Below are positions 52,411 through 61,665 of a stretch of 64,000 bases of DNA, piece after piece. Origin of the DNA: Novispirillum itersonii subsp. itersonii ATCC 12639 (GTDB lineage: Bacteria; Pseudomonadota; Alphaproteobacteria; Rhodospirillales; Rhodospirillaceae); contig NZ_KB907338.1 of the NCBI RefSeq assembly GCF_000381985.1, forward strand, positions 248,001 through 312,000. The letters are read 5' to 3'. Below the pieces are notes generated by a model. The model had not been told where the DNA came from and searched no databases. It worked only from the letters and a program-made list of their open reading frames with translations. Both the position numbers and the translations under genes were made by a program. The first letter of the stretch is position 1. Each line of letters opens with the position of its first letter.

Positions 52411-52580
52411 GGGGGGAGGTCCCTGTGGAATCCTGATGGTAAACCCTGATGGGGAATCCCGGTCAGGACGCCACAGGCGTCAGATCCGGCCAGCACAGGG
52501 ACTGCCTGCCGGAAACCGTCACCGATGGCACGCTCCGGCGTTCCTGTAATCGGGCCGGTGACGGTGAAAACAGCAGTGTG

Positions 52581-52826
52581 TTACGCGGCCAGACGCTGCG
52601 GCATCTGGTCAACCTTCACGTCGCGGCGGGCGCGGGCCTCGGCGCGGGCAGCGAAGATGGCGTCACGCGGGTCTTCGTAGGCGCCGTTCAGCACCTGATC
52701 GACATCGCCACGGGTCAGGCCGATATCAGCCAGACCACGGTCAGACATGGTGCGCAGCAGGTAGGCTTCGGCGCGTTCTTCCTGCCAGCGGGAGAAACGG
52801 GCGATCAGGGAGGAGAGAATGGACAT
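52581..52826 (-). CDS. DUF1127 small protein, first copy
   Basis: An 81-residue protein. Residues about 8-47 match DUF1127 (FSRWQEERAEAYLLRTMSDRGLADIGLTRGDVDQVL), an Arg-rich helical family of alphaproteobacteria linked to phosphate and RNA regulation. The tail is longer and more basic (RAEARARRDVKVD) than in the second copy. The start has GGAGTAA upstream. It shares a 42-base upstream element with the second copy. Confidence 0.9.
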   Translation of the reverse strand: MSILSSLIARFSRWQEERAEAYLLRTMSDRGLADIGLTRGDVDQVLNGAYEDPRDAIFAARAEARARRDVKVDQMPQRLAA

Positions 52827-52964
52827 CGGTGTTACTCCGGGGGGATGGGCGCATCGTCCTGCGGGCCGGGGGTACGGGCATCAGGCCCTGTTCCGTCAGC
52901 GGCCCGGCGTCGCGCCGGGGTGTTTTCGTTGGGAAGACCATAGGTCATACACCGTGACCTTTCC

Positions 52965-53006
52965 TGCGCAGATTTTGCGGTGCAGCGCTGCGCCGGATGC
53001 ATGGTT
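52965..53006 (-). promoter_or_regulatory. Conserved element upstream of the first DUF1127 gene
   Basis: A 42-base block identical at 33 positions, without gaps, to 53642-53683 upstream of the second DUF1127 gene. Shared core GCGCAG-TTT-GCGGTGCAGC-TGCG-GCATGGTT. It starts 139 bases before the start codon. Confidence 0.65.
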
Positions 53007-53070
53007 TCATGCGGGTTACAGGCTTGTTCTATAAGGGTATGCGCTGTGTGTATGCATGTGAAAAAACAAA

Positions 53071-53100
53071 ACAGCAGGGACGCGGATGCATCCCTGCTGT
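53071..53100 (-). terminator. Terminator of the second DUF1127 gene
   Basis: ACAGCAGGGA (53071-53080) pairs with TCCCTGCTGT (53091-53100), and minus-strand T runs follow. Confidence 0.8.
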
Positions 53101-53146
53101 CAGTCATCAGTGTGCTGTACCGTCCCCGGAAAAACCGGGGCGGGGA

Positions 53147-53350
53147 TCAGGCGGCCAGACGACGGGCGTCGTTGGCGGCGCGCTTGTCGAGGTAGGTGCC
53201 GGAGATCACGCGTTCCACATCACCGCGGGTCAGGCCCAGATCGGACAGTTCGCGGTCGGACATGCTGCGCAGCAGGTCAGCTTCGCGCAGCTGTTCACGC
53301 CAGGAGTGAAAACGGTTGACGAGATTGCCGATGAAAGAAACGTTAGACAT
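53147..53350 (-). CDS. DUF1127 small protein, second copy
   Basis: A 67-residue protein: MSNVSFIGNLVNRFHSWREQLREADLLRSMSDRELSDLGLTRGDVERVISG. It is close in sequence to the first copy in the core RSMSDR-L-D-GLTRGDV. Start at 53350 with GGAGC upstream; an earlier in-frame ATG at 53455 gives a non-family extension. Confidence 0.9.
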   Translation of the reverse strand: MSNVSFIGNLVNRFHSWREQLREADLLRSMSDRELSDLGLTRGDVERVISGTYLDKRAANDARRLAA

Positions 53351-53940
53351 GGTTTTGCTCCGTGTGTGCGGCGGCACGGTATCAAGCCGGATCGCCAGCC
53401 GTGGGTAAGCGGGGCGATCAGCGATGCGGTGCCGCAGCGATTGAATTAAAATCAAAAGTGCGGTTGTGTTCAGTGGTCCGCCGGTCTTGGCGCTGCGGCT
53501 GCCCGTCAGGGGGTAAGTCTGGCGGGCTGTCTTCGCGGCGCGGACCCCCGGGCGGCCGGGGTATTCCGTCTCTCCGTTGCGCTGCGTTGCCGCCGCTGCA
53601 TCGGGATGACCAGTTTATAGATCATCCGGCAGAAAGATAGTTGCGCAGCTTTCGCGGTGCAGCAATGCGAGTCACGCATGGTTAGGATCCTGTTAACCGC
53701 CTGCCTGCCGGGTGGAGTGAAAAGAGCCATGCGTTTTGTGCATGGATTGGGCATTTCTGGAAGTTGCTCATTTTTTAGGCTTCCGGTCTGCGGGGGATGG
53801 CCCAAAGGCGTAATATCCGTCTTGCTGCCCTTGCCGGGGCGGTGGGAAGGCGATACATGACAGAAGGATGCAGCTATATCCGCCGGGCACCTGCCGGGGC
53901 GGTGCCCCTGTATCCGTCGCGATGACTGGAGAGAGTTGGT
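53351..53940. other. 590-base gene-poor region
   Basis: Apart from the conserved element at 53642-53683 I see no real gene. Short frames on both strands look like GC shadows. The decanucleotide TGCCGGGGCG occurs twice (about 53831 and 53895), the second copy in a hairpin (GCACC...GGTGC). The right end holds the promoter of the aminopeptidase P gene, whose ribosome site is GGAGAGAG. Confidence 0.4.
53642..53683 (-). promoter_or_regulatory. Conserved element upstream of the second DUF1127 gene
   Basis: The partner of 52965-53006, matching at 33 of 42 positions without gaps. It starts 292 bases before the start codon, implying a long 5' leader if it is the promoter. Confidence 0.6.
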
Positions 53941-55749
53941 ATGGATAGCCGTGCTCAGGCCGAACGCCTTACTGCCCTGCGGGATGAACTGGCCCGCCGG
54001 GGACTGGATGCTTTTCTGGTGCCCCGGTCAGATCAGCATCAGGGTGAATACGTTCCGCCGGAAGATGAGCGTCTGGCATGGCTGACCGGCTTTACCGGCT
54101 CGGCGGGTATGGCGGTGGTCACCGCGCACCGCGCCGCCATTTTCAGCGATGGCCGCTATACCATTCAGGTCCGTCAGCAGACCGATGGCACCTTATATGA
54201 ATACTGCCACCTGATCGAACAGCCGCCGGAACGCTGGCTGGCCGGGGTGCTGGAGGCCACCGGCACCGGCTGTGTGGTCGGCTTTGATCCGTGGCTGCAC
54301 ACCATGGACGGGATCGCCCGCCTGCGGTCTGCGGTGGAGGCCACCGGGGCGACGCTGGTGGCGGTTGACTCCTCACCGCTTGATGCGGTGTGGACTGACC
54401 GGCCGGAGCCGAAGACCAATCCGGCTGAAGTCCAGCCGTTTGAGTACACCGGGGAAACCGTGGCCCAGAAGCTGGCCCGCATCACCGGGGTCCTGCGGGA
54501 TGCCCGGCAGGATGCGGTGGTGCTGAGCGCCCCGGAAAGCCTGTGCTGGCTGTTGAACCTGCGCGGCACCGATCTGCCGTTTACCCCGTTCCTGCTGGGG
54601 TATGTGATCGTGCATGCCGACGGGCTGATTGACCTGTTCGTCAATCCGGCCAAGATCACCGGCGATGTGCGGGCGCATCTGGCCCGTGATGCGCGGGTCA
54701 ATTTCAATGCGCCGTCCGCGTTTCTGACCGGGCTTGACCGTCTGGCCGGGAAGACGGTGCGCCTTGACCGTCTGTCGGCGGCATGGGCGATTGCTGACCG
54801 TCTGGCCCGGGCCGGGGCGGTGGCGGTGCAGGGGGATGATCCCTGCGCAATCCCGCGCGCCTGTAAGAATGCGGTGGAGCTGGAAGGGGCCCGGGCGGCG
54901 CACCGCCGCGATGCGGTGGCGATGATCCGGTTTCTGGCCTGGCTGGATGCCGCCGTGGCGGCGGGAGAGCCGCTGACCGAACTGTCGGTCTCCGATCATC
55001 TCGACAGCCTGCGCCGCACGGTGGCCCTGTACCGTGACCAGAGTTTCGCCACCATCTCCGGGGCCGGAGAGCATGGGGCGATCTGCCATTACCGGGCGAC
55101 AGAGGACAGCAACATTGCGCTGTCGTCCGGCCCGGTCTATCTGATTGACAGCGGCGGGCAGTTTGTTGACGGCACCACCGACATCACCCGGACCATTGCC
55201 GTCGGTCCGGTGACGGCAGAGCAGCGCCGCCGCTACACGCAGGTGCTGAAAGGGCATATTGCCCTGTCGGTGGTCCGCTTCCCCGAAGGCACCACCGGCA
55301 GCCAGCTTGATGTGCTGGCCCGGCAGTTCCTGTGGGCTGACGGCGTGGATTATGACCACGGTACCGGCCATGGTGTCGGCAGCTATCTTTCGGTGCATGA
55401 AGGGCCGCAGCGGATTTCCAAGGCCCCCAACACCATTGCGCTGCGCCCGGGGATGATTCTGTCCAACGAGCCCGGATACTATAAGGATGGCGAATACGGC
55501 ATCCGCATCGAAAACCTGCAGGCGGTGCGCCCGGTCAAGCCGCAGCCCGAGGGGGCCGAACGGGCCATGCTGGGGTTCGAGACGCTGACGCTGGTGCCGA
55601 TTGACCGCCGCCTGATCGATGTGGCGCTGCTGACAGCCGAGGAACGCGGCTGGCTGAATGCCTATCACCAGCGGGTGGCGCAGGAGATCGGGCCGCACGT
55701 ACCGGCCGAGGTGCAGGGGTGGCTGAAGGATGCCACTGCACCGCTGTAA
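53941..55749 (+). CDS. M24 X-Pro aminopeptidase (aminopeptidase P family)
   Basis: A 602-residue cytosolic enzyme with two creatinase N-terminal-like domains followed by the M24 metal domain: ligands in LIDSGGQFVDGTTDITRTI (two Asp), DHGTGHGVGSYLSVHEGP (His), LSNEPGYY (Glu), GIRIENL (Glu). The length matches the long eukaryote-like X-Pro aminopeptidases (XPNPEP1 type) rather than the E. coli PepP. It removes N-terminal residues preceding proline. Monocistronic. Confidence 0.95.
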   Translation: MDSRAQAERLTALRDELARRGLDAFLVPRSDQHQGEYVPPEDERLAWLTGFTGSAGMAVVTAHRAAIFSDGRYTIQVRQQTDGTLYEYCHLIEQPPERWLAGVLEATGTGCVVGFDPWLHTMDGIARLRSAVEATGATLVAVDSSPLDAVWTDRPEPKTNPAEVQPFEYTGETVAQKLARITGVLRDARQDAVVLSAPESLCWLLNLRGTDLPFTPFLLGYVIVHADGLIDLFVNPAKITGDVRAHLARDARVNFNAPSAFLTGLDRLAGKTVRLDRLSAAWAIADRLARAGAVAVQGDDPCAIPRACKNAVELEGARAAHRRDAVAMIRFLAWLDAAVAAGEPLTELSVSDHLDSLRRTVALYRDQSFATISGAGEHGAICHYRATEDSNIALSSGPVYLIDSGGQFVDGTTDITRTIAVGPVTAEQRRRYTQVLKGHIALSVVRFPEGTTGSQLDVLARQFLWADGVDYDHGTGHGVGSYLSVHEGPQRISKAPNTIALRPGMILSNEPGYYKDGEYGIRIENLQAVRPVKPQPEGAERAMLGFETLTLVPIDRRLIDVALLTAEERGWLNAYHQRVAQEIGPHVPAEVQGWLKDATAPL

Positions 55750-55849
55750 TATCACCGTCCCGTCGCAACCGCGCGGAAGTGCGTGAAAAACCGGCTGTCT
55801 GCCTGTATTCTTCCCGGACAGGAACGCAGGCAGACAGTGAGGTGAGCCG

Positions 55850-56641
55850 ATGGCCGACCGGCATGCACGGCAAAATCCCGATTCACAGGCGCAGACCGTC
55901 ATCTCCGCAATGCATGATGCGGCGCGGCGGTTCCGGCAGCGGCGGGATCATATGCTCAGCAGTCCGGCGGCGGACCGCCCCCGTCTGACGGAAGAACTGA
56001 TTGCCGACATTGACCGTCTGGCCAACCTGATGGCGCTGCTGCAAAGCACCGCCGATACCCCGATCACCCCGGAAACCCGGACCCGCATTGCCGGAGAGGT
56101 TGACCGGGTCCGCCGTTATGTCACCCGCGTCGGGCTGGATGTGGCGTTCGACCGGATCCGCGAAATCCGCGCCACGGCGGAGGCCCACTGTGCGCAGCAG
56201 GCCCATCCGCTGGGGAAGTCGGTGGCCCTGCGGGAAGGTTTTATGCGCTATGTCACCTATCTCGGCACTCTGGCGGCGGGGCTGAGTGATCAGCACCTCA
56301 ACGATCTGCGGGCTTCGGCGGAAGGGATTAACCGCCTGACCTCCCGGGACCGGGAGTCGCCCTGGCTGCGCAGTTTCTCCAATCAGACCAGCGATGTCGA
56401 GGTGATCGCCGACATCGATCTGTTCGCGCTGGAAATCGATATTCTGTCCCGTCTGGCCCAGAGTGAAGGGGATCAGGAGGGAGAGGGGCCGCAGGCGGCA
56501 CCGCCGGAAAAAAGCCCGGCCCCAAAGACCCCGACCCCAGAGACCCCGACCCCAGAGACCCCGGCCCCGGCAGCAGGCGCTGCGACGCCGGACGAGGGGA
56601 CGCCGGAGATGGGCTTCCCGTTCCGCTCCGGCGACGCGTAA
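55850..56641 (+). CDS. Hypothetical helical protein with Pro/Thr-rich repeat tail
   Basis: A 263-residue protein I do not recognise. Residues about 1-200 are helical and charged (AARRFRQRRDHMLSS, EELIADIDRLANLMALLQST, FDRIREIRATAEAH), without signal peptide or membrane segment. The tail (210-255) is Pro/Thr/Glu-rich, with TPTPE repeats encoded by a 15-bp tandem unit. GAGGTGAGCC precedes the ATG. Neighbours are aminopeptidase P and an E1-like gene on the same strand but more than 100 bases away, so no function follows from context. Confidence 0.65.
   Translation: MADRHARQNPDSQAQTVISAMHDAARRFRQRRDHMLSSPAADRPRLTEELIADIDRLANLMALLQSTADTPITPETRTRIAGEVDRVRRYVTRVGLDVAFDRIREIRATAEAHCAQQAHPLGKSVALREGFMRYVTYLGTLAAGLSDQHLNDLRASAEGINRLTSRDRESPWLRSFSNQTSDVEVIADIDLFALEIDILSRLAQSEGDQEGEGPQAAPPEKSPAPKTPTPETPTPETPAPAAGAATPDEGTPEMGFPFRSGDA
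56527..56571 (+). repeat. 15-bp tandem repeat in the hypothetical gene
   Basis: AGACCCCGACCCCAG occurs twice exactly (56527-56541, 56542-56556) and once with changes (56557-56571). It encodes TPTPE-type units. Confidence 0.8.
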
Positions 56642-56851
56642 AAGCGGCCCTCTTTCCGAAAATTACCGGTGACCGGGGCTTTCTCGCAGCCTCTGCGAAA
56701 ACCGGCCCCAACATCGAAACCAGATTTCCGGCAAAGTTCGTTAGTGTTTCAGGGTCGTCAGCGCAACAAAACAACACGCTGGAGAGCCTGAGATGCCTCC
56801 TGGCGCGGCGACCGTCCAAAACAGACACGCACAGCCCGGAGACACCCTGCC
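56642..56851 (+). promoter_or_regulatory. Leader of the E1-type dehydrogenase gene
   Basis: A 210-base gap with a hairpin GGGGC-TTTCTCGCAG/CTGCGA-AA-GCCCC type (about 56676-56710) that could be terminator of the upstream gene or a leader structure. No gene is visible. Confidence 0.4.
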
Positions 56852-59296
56852 ATGCCCGCCACCGCGTTTCGTCCGCCCGTTGCCTCTGCCCCGCCGTCCG
56901 CTGATGCCGCCACCCTGCGGGTGCTGAAGGCGCTGGAACAGCGGGTGTTGTGGCTGGCCTGCTGGACCATCCACAATGCCAACCATATCCGCCCTAATCT
57001 GGATGGCCTGAAGGTGGGCGGGCATCAGGCCTCTTCCGCGTCGATGGTGTCGCTGATGACGGCGCTGTACTTCCATGTGCTGCGGCCTGAAGACCGGGTG
57101 GCGGTCAAGCCGCATGCCAGCCCGGTGTTTCATGCCATTCAGTATCTGATGGGGCACCAGACCCGCGACCGGCTGGAAAACTTCCGTAATTTCGGCGGGG
57201 CACAGTCCTATCCGTCGCGCACCAAGGATAAGGACGACGTCGATTTCTCCACCGGCTCGGTCGGCATGGGGGTGGCGATGACCGCCTTTGCCAGTCTGAC
57301 GCAGGATTATGTACACGCCCACGGCTGGGACCGCAGCGCCACCGGCAACGCCCCGAAAGGCCGGATGATCGCCCTGATGGGCGACGCCGAACTGGACGAA
57401 GGCAATATTTTTGAGGCGATGCAGGAAGGCCACAAGCACGCCCTGCGCAATACCTGGTGGATTGTTGACTACAACCGCCAGAGCCTTGACGGTGTGGTGT
57501 CGGAAGGCCTGAGCGACCGGATCCGCGCCGTGTTCCGCTCTCTGGAGTGGGAGGTGGTGGAGCTGAAGTACGGGGCGCTGCAACAGGCCGCCTTTGCCGA
57601 GCCGGGTGGCGAAACCCTGAAGCACTGGATTGACGGATGCCCCAATGCCCTGTTTTCTGCGCTGACATGGCAGGGCGGCCCGGCCTGGCGTGCCCGCCTG
57701 ACCGCCGATCTGGCCGGCAACACTGCGGCGCTGGATCTGATCGGGCGGCGCAGCGATGCCGAACTGCACACCCTGATGACCAATCTGGGCGGACACTGCC
57801 TGAAGAGCCTTCTCGAGGCCTTTCATGGTATCGACCACGACCGCCCGACCTGCTTCATCGCCTATACCATCAAGGGCTATGGCACGCCGTTGCAGGGGCA
57901 TAAAGATAACCACGCCGGGCTGATGAACGAGGCGCAGATGGCCGGGTTCCGCACCGCCATGGGGGTGCCCGCCGGTCTGGAGTGGGAGCCGTTCGCCGGG
58001 TCTGATGTCGCGGCGACCGAGTTGCAGCGGTTTCTGTCCGCTGTGCCGTTCAACAGCCGGGGCACCCGCCGCTTCCGGGCGGACCGGATTCCGGTTCCGG
58101 CGACGTTGTCGTTCCAGCGGCCGGACCGGGCTTCGACGCAGGAAGGGTTCGGGCGGATCATGCACGATCTGGCCGGGTCGAAGGAGCCGCTGGCCGACCG
58201 CCTGATCACCACCAGCCCGGATGTGACGGTGTCAACCAACCTTGGGGGCTGGGTCAACCGGCGCGGGCTGTTCGGCACCGTCGAGACCACCGACGTGTTC
58301 CGCGAACAGAAGGTGCCATCGACCCAGAAGTGGGCGAAAAGCCTGACCGGCCAGCATCTGGAACTGGGGATCGCCGAAAACAACCTGTTCACCGCGCTGG
58401 CGGCCTTCGGCCTGTCGCACAGCGTGTTCGGGCAGCGGATTATTCCGGTCGGTACGGTTTACGACCCGTTCATTGCCCGTGGTCTGGATGCGCTGAATTA
58501 CGCCTGTTATCAGGATGCCCGCTTCATTCTGGTCGCCACCCCGTCGGGGATCACGCTGGCCCCGGAAGGTGGGGCGCATCAGTCGATGAACTCGCCGCTG
58601 ATCGGCATGGCGCAGGATGGTCTGGCCAGCTTTGAGCCCGCCTATGTCGATGAGCTGGCTGAAATCATGCGCTGGTCGTTTGAATACGTGCAGCGCGAAG
58701 GCGACGAGGAAAAAGAAAACACCTGGCTGCGTGATGAAAAGGGCGGCAGCGTGTATCTGCGCCTGACCACCCGCCAGCTTGATCAGCCGCAGCGCACCCT
58801 GACGCCGGAGATGGTGGAAGGGATGATTCAGGGGGCCTACTGGCTGCGGGCCCCCGGCCCCAACTGCGAGGTGGTGGTGATCTATCAGGGCTGTATCGCC
58901 CCGGAAGCCATTGAGGCGGCCGGGCGCATCGCGCAGGACCGGCGCGATGTGGCGGTGCTGGCCGTCACCTCTGCCGACCGCCTGTGTGCGGCGTGGCATG
59001 CGGCCCGGCGGGCTCGGATGCGCGGTGACCGTGACGCCCGCAGCCACATTGATACCCTGATGGCGCAGGTGCCGCGTCATGCCGGGCTGGTGACGGTGAT
59101 TGATGCCCATCCGGCGACCCTGAGCTGGATCGGCGGGGTCGGCGGCCATGCGGTGCATCCGCTGGGGGTTGAGCATTTCGGCCAGAGCGGCACCATCGCC
59201 CAGCTGTATGCCCATCACCACATTGATGTGCAGAGCATTGTTGATGCGGCTGACTGTCTGACCGCCGGGCGTCCGTCGCGGTTCAGAAGCTGGTAA
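56852..59296 (+). CDS. Homodimeric-type 2-oxoacid dehydrogenase E1 (AceE-like, MdeB-like), orphan
   Basis: An 814-residue thiamine-diphosphate enzyme with three transketolase-like domains: ALEQRVLWLACWTIHNANH, HASPVFHAIQYLMG, ThDP/Mg motif LMGDAELDEGNIFEAMQEG with the Asn in DYNRQSLDG, and the pyrimidine domain with HLELGIAENNLFTALAAFGLS and EGGAHQSMNSPLIG. It is related to AceE but about 70 residues shorter and has a truncated N-terminus, so it may fail to bind an E2 subunit. Related proteins include MdeB (2-oxobutyrate from methionine breakdown). No E2, E3 or lipoyl gene is in the window. The downstream LysR is convergent, not cotranscribed. Confidence 0.85.
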   Translation: MPATAFRPPVASAPPSADAATLRVLKALEQRVLWLACWTIHNANHIRPNLDGLKVGGHQASSASMVSLMTALYFHVLRPEDRVAVKPHASPVFHAIQYLMGHQTRDRLENFRNFGGAQSYPSRTKDKDDVDFSTGSVGMGVAMTAFASLTQDYVHAHGWDRSATGNAPKGRMIALMGDAELDEGNIFEAMQEGHKHALRNTWWIVDYNRQSLDGVVSEGLSDRIRAVFRSLEWEVVELKYGALQQAAFAEPGGETLKHWIDGCPNALFSALTWQGGPAWRARLTADLAGNTAALDLIGRRSDAELHTLMTNLGGHCLKSLLEAFHGIDHDRPTCFIAYTIKGYGTPLQGHKDNHAGLMNEAQMAGFRTAMGVPAGLEWEPFAGSDVAATELQRFLSAVPFNSRGTRRFRADRIPVPATLSFQRPDRASTQEGFGRIMHDLAGSKEPLADRLITTSPDVTVSTNLGGWVNRRGLFGTVETTDVFREQKVPSTQKWAKSLTGQHLELGIAENNLFTALAAFGLSHSVFGQRIIPVGTVYDPFIARGLDALNYACYQDARFILVATPSGITLAPEGGAHQSMNSPLIGMAQDGLASFEPAYVDELAEIMRWSFEYVQREGDEEKENTWLRDEKGGSVYLRLTTRQLDQPQRTLTPEMVEGMIQGAYWLRAPGPNCEVVVIYQGCIAPEAIEAAGRIAQDRRDVAVLAVTSADRLCAAWHAARRARMRGDRDARSHIDTLMAQVPRHAGLVTVIDAHPATLSWIGGVGGHAVHPLGVEHFGQSGTIAQLYAHHHIDVQSIVDAADCLTAGRPSRFRSW

Positions 59297-59309
59297 GGCA
59301 GGCGTGATG

Positions 59310-59337
59310 CAGGGCGGGGCCGGTGGGTCCCGCCCTG
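59310..59337. terminator. Convergent terminator of the E1 and LysR genes
   Basis: CAGGGCGGG (59310-59318) pairs perfectly with CCCGCCCTG (59329-59337); a short T-rich tail follows. Confidence 0.75.
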
Positions 59338-59342
59338 TTGCT

Positions 59343-60236
59343 TTATGGCGTCAGGGGGCCGCCTTCGAGGAAGGCTTTCAGGCGGGGGGCCATAAAGTCG
59401 ATGAAGGCCCGCACCCGGTGCGGCATGCGGTCGGTGCCAAGAAACAGCATGTGGATGTCCTCGCTGTCGCCCGCGCTGTCGTTCTGCAGGATCTCAACCA
59501 GCGCCCCGGTGCGCAGATCCTCGCGGATATGGAATTCCCCCATGCGGGCCAGCCCCATCCCGGCCAGTGCCATCCGCCGCACGGTCTCGCCGTTGTTGGC
59601 CAGCAGCGGGCAGGAGTCCGCATATCCGGCCCACAGGGGCACCGACCGGCGGAAATTCAGACCAAGGCAGCGGTGCCCGGCCAGATCGTGCAGGCTGCGC
59701 GGGGTGCCATGCCGGGCCAGATAGGCCGGGGCCGCGACAAATTTGCGCGGGGCCGTGCCCAGCCGCCGGGCGGTGAGGGCAGAGCTGGACAGCGCCCCGA
59801 CCCGGAAGGCGATGTCAGTCCGGTCCAGATACAGGTCGATGATCTCATCGGACAGGGACAGATCGACGACGATGTCCGGGTAGGCCTGCCAGAAGGCGGG
59901 CAACAGGGGTTCCACCGCCACCATGCCAAAGCCGACCGAGGCGGTGACGCGCACGGTGCCGCCGGGGCTGGTCGCCCCGTTGGACAGATCCCGTTCAATC
60001 TCTGCCAGATCGGCCAGCAGGGTCTGGCTGCGGTCATAGTAAATCTGCCCCTCCGCTGTCAGCGACAGGCGGCGGGTGGACCGCTCCAGCAGGCGGACCC
60101 CGAGGCGGGTCTCAATCCGGCTGATCAGCTTGGACACCGTCGACGGTGTCATCCGCAGCTGCCGGGCGGCTTCGGAAAAGCTGCCGCTGTCCACCACCCG
60201 CAGGAACACATCCATTTCCCCGGCGCGGTTATCCAT
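59343..60236 (-). CDS. LysR-family regulator
   Basis: A 297-residue regulator: EMDVFLRVVDSGSFSEAARQLRMTPSTVSKLISRIETRLGVRLLERSTRRLSLTAEG is the wHTH; the sensor domain follows. The start 60236 has GAGGG 6 bases upstream; the frame stays open beyond. It is divergent from the MFS gene (138-base gap), its likely target. Confidence 0.91.
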   Translation of the reverse strand: MDNRAGEMDVFLRVVDSGSFSEAARQLRMTPSTVSKLISRIETRLGVRLLERSTRRLSLTAEGQIYYDRSQTLLADLAEIERDLSNGATSPGGTVRVTASVGFGMVAVEPLLPAFWQAYPDIVVDLSLSDEIIDLYLDRTDIAFRVGALSSSALTARRLGTAPRKFVAAPAYLARHGTPRSLHDLAGHRCLGLNFRRSVPLWAGYADSCPLLANNGETVRRMALAGMGLARMGEFHIREDLRTGALVEILQNDSAGDSEDIHMLFLGTDRMPHRVRAFIDFMAPRLKAFLEGGPLTP

Positions 60237-60374
60237 CTGTGCCCTCATCTGTGAACTGATTTCATAGATAATGTGGCACGGCGCCGAATTATCAAGTCTC
60301 GGCAGAGGGCCTATCTGTCTTTCCACGCATGGGCCGGGGTTGTACCGCCCACCAGAAGCAGAGGATCACAGAGG

Positions 60375-61595
60375 ATGCAGACAGATCAGGAGACCCCCGC
60401 CGCCAGTGCCCCGGACACCGGGCGCTGGCCGCTGCTGGCCTTGGCCATTGGTGCCTTCGGGATCGGCACCACCGAGTTTTCACCGATGGGCCTGTTGCCG
60501 GTCATCGCTGATGGGGTCAGGGTTTCGATTCCCACCGCCGGGCTGCTGGTCAGCGCCTATGCTATCGGCGTCACTCTTGGGGCGCCGGTGATGACCCTGT
60601 TGTTCAGCCGGTTTGGCCGCCGCAGTGCCCTGATCGGCCTGATGGTGATTTTCACCCTCGGTAACCTGCTGTCGGCGCTGGCCCCGGATTACTGGAGCCT
60701 GCTGGCCTCCCGCCTGATCACCAGCCTGAACCACGGGGCCTTTTTCGGTCTTGGGGCAGTGGTGGCGGCCAGTGTGGTCCGCCCGGAACGGCGGGCCAGT
60801 GCGGTCGCCACCATGTTCATGGGGCTGACCCTTGCCAATATCGGCGGGGTGCCGCTGGCGACATGGGTCGGCCAGCAGATCGGCTGGCGAATGTCCTTTG
60901 CCGGGACCGCTGTGCTGGGGCTGATCGCCATTGCCGCCCTTGGTCTGGCCCTGCCGAAGGGCGGGCGTGGCACGCGGCCACAGGTGCGGAGGGAGCTGGC
61001 GGTGCTGACCCGCGCGCCGGTGATACTCGCCCTGCTGACCACGGTGCTGGGGTCCAGCGCGATGTTTACCCTCTATACCTACGTCGCGCCGATGCTGGAA
61101 ACCCTGACGCAGGCCTCGGGCAGCTTTGTCACGCTGGCGCTGGTGCTGATCGGCCTTGGCTTCACGGTGGGGAATGGTCTGGGGGGCCGGGTGGCGGACT
61201 GGTCGCTGGATGGGGCGACGGCACTGTTTCTTGCCGCGCTGGCGCTGATTATGCTGGCGATGCCGCTGGTGTTCGGCAGTGCTGCCGGGGCGGCGGTGAG
61301 CCTGCTGCTGTGGGGGGCGGCAGCCTTTGCCATCGTTCCGCCGGTACAGATGCGGGTGATGCAGGTGGCGGCGGACGCGCCGGGGCTGGCCTCCTCAATC
61401 AACATCGGGGCCTTTAATCTTGGCAATGCCATCGGGGCAGCCGTTGGCGGGGCGGTGATCAGTGCCGGCCTTGGCTATGCTGCCGTGCCGGTGGCCGGTG
61501 GGGTGCTGGCAGCGTCCGGTCTCGGGCTGGTGTGGCTGGGGCGGCGGCAGGGGCGGGCGGTGACAGACCTGACACCGTGCGAGGCCGAAGGATAA
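60375..61595 (+). CDS. DHA1-type MFS transporter (AraJ/YdhP-like)
   Basis: A permease of about 406 residues with 12 helices: FGIGTTEFSPMGLLPVIADGV is the characteristic N-terminal helix of this group, followed by LLFSRFGRRSALIGLMVIF (motif A) and FGLGAVVAASVVRPERRASAVATMFMGLTLANIGGVPL. Members export sugars or drugs; substrate unknown. Paired with a divergent LysR regulator. Confidence 0.91.
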   Translation: MQTDQETPAASAPDTGRWPLLALAIGAFGIGTTEFSPMGLLPVIADGVRVSIPTAGLLVSAYAIGVTLGAPVMTLLFSRFGRRSALIGLMVIFTLGNLLSALAPDYWSLLASRLITSLNHGAFFGLGAVVAASVVRPERRASAVATMFMGLTLANIGGVPLATWVGQQIGWRMSFAGTAVLGLIAIAALGLALPKGGRGTRPQVRRELAVLTRAPVILALLTTVLGSSAMFTLYTYVAPMLETLTQASGSFVTLALVLIGLGFTVGNGLGGRVADWSLDGATALFLAALALIMLAMPLVFGSAAGAAVSLLLWGAAAFAIVPPVQMRVMQVAADAPGLASSINIGAFNLGNAIGAAVGGAVISAGLGYAAVPVAGGVLAASGLGLVWLGRRQGRAVTDLTPCEAEG

Positions 61596-61615
61596 CCGGG
61601 CCGCCCGGATGACAG

Positions 61616-61642
61616 AAGGCCCCGCCGGGCGGGCGGGGCCTT
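61616..61642. terminator. Terminator between MFS and UPF0114 genes (convergent)
   Basis: AAGGCCCCGCC (61616-61626) pairs perfectly with GGCGGGGCCTT (61632-61642) across a short G-rich loop. Confidence 0.8.
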
Positions 61643-61665
61643 GGGGATCCGGTGTGAGCCGGGGG

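Noticed and set aside
53657-53860. A 67-codon plus-strand frame before the aminopeptidase P gene
   Set aside because: It starts inside the conserved DUF1127 upstream element, has no family similarity and no good ribosome site.
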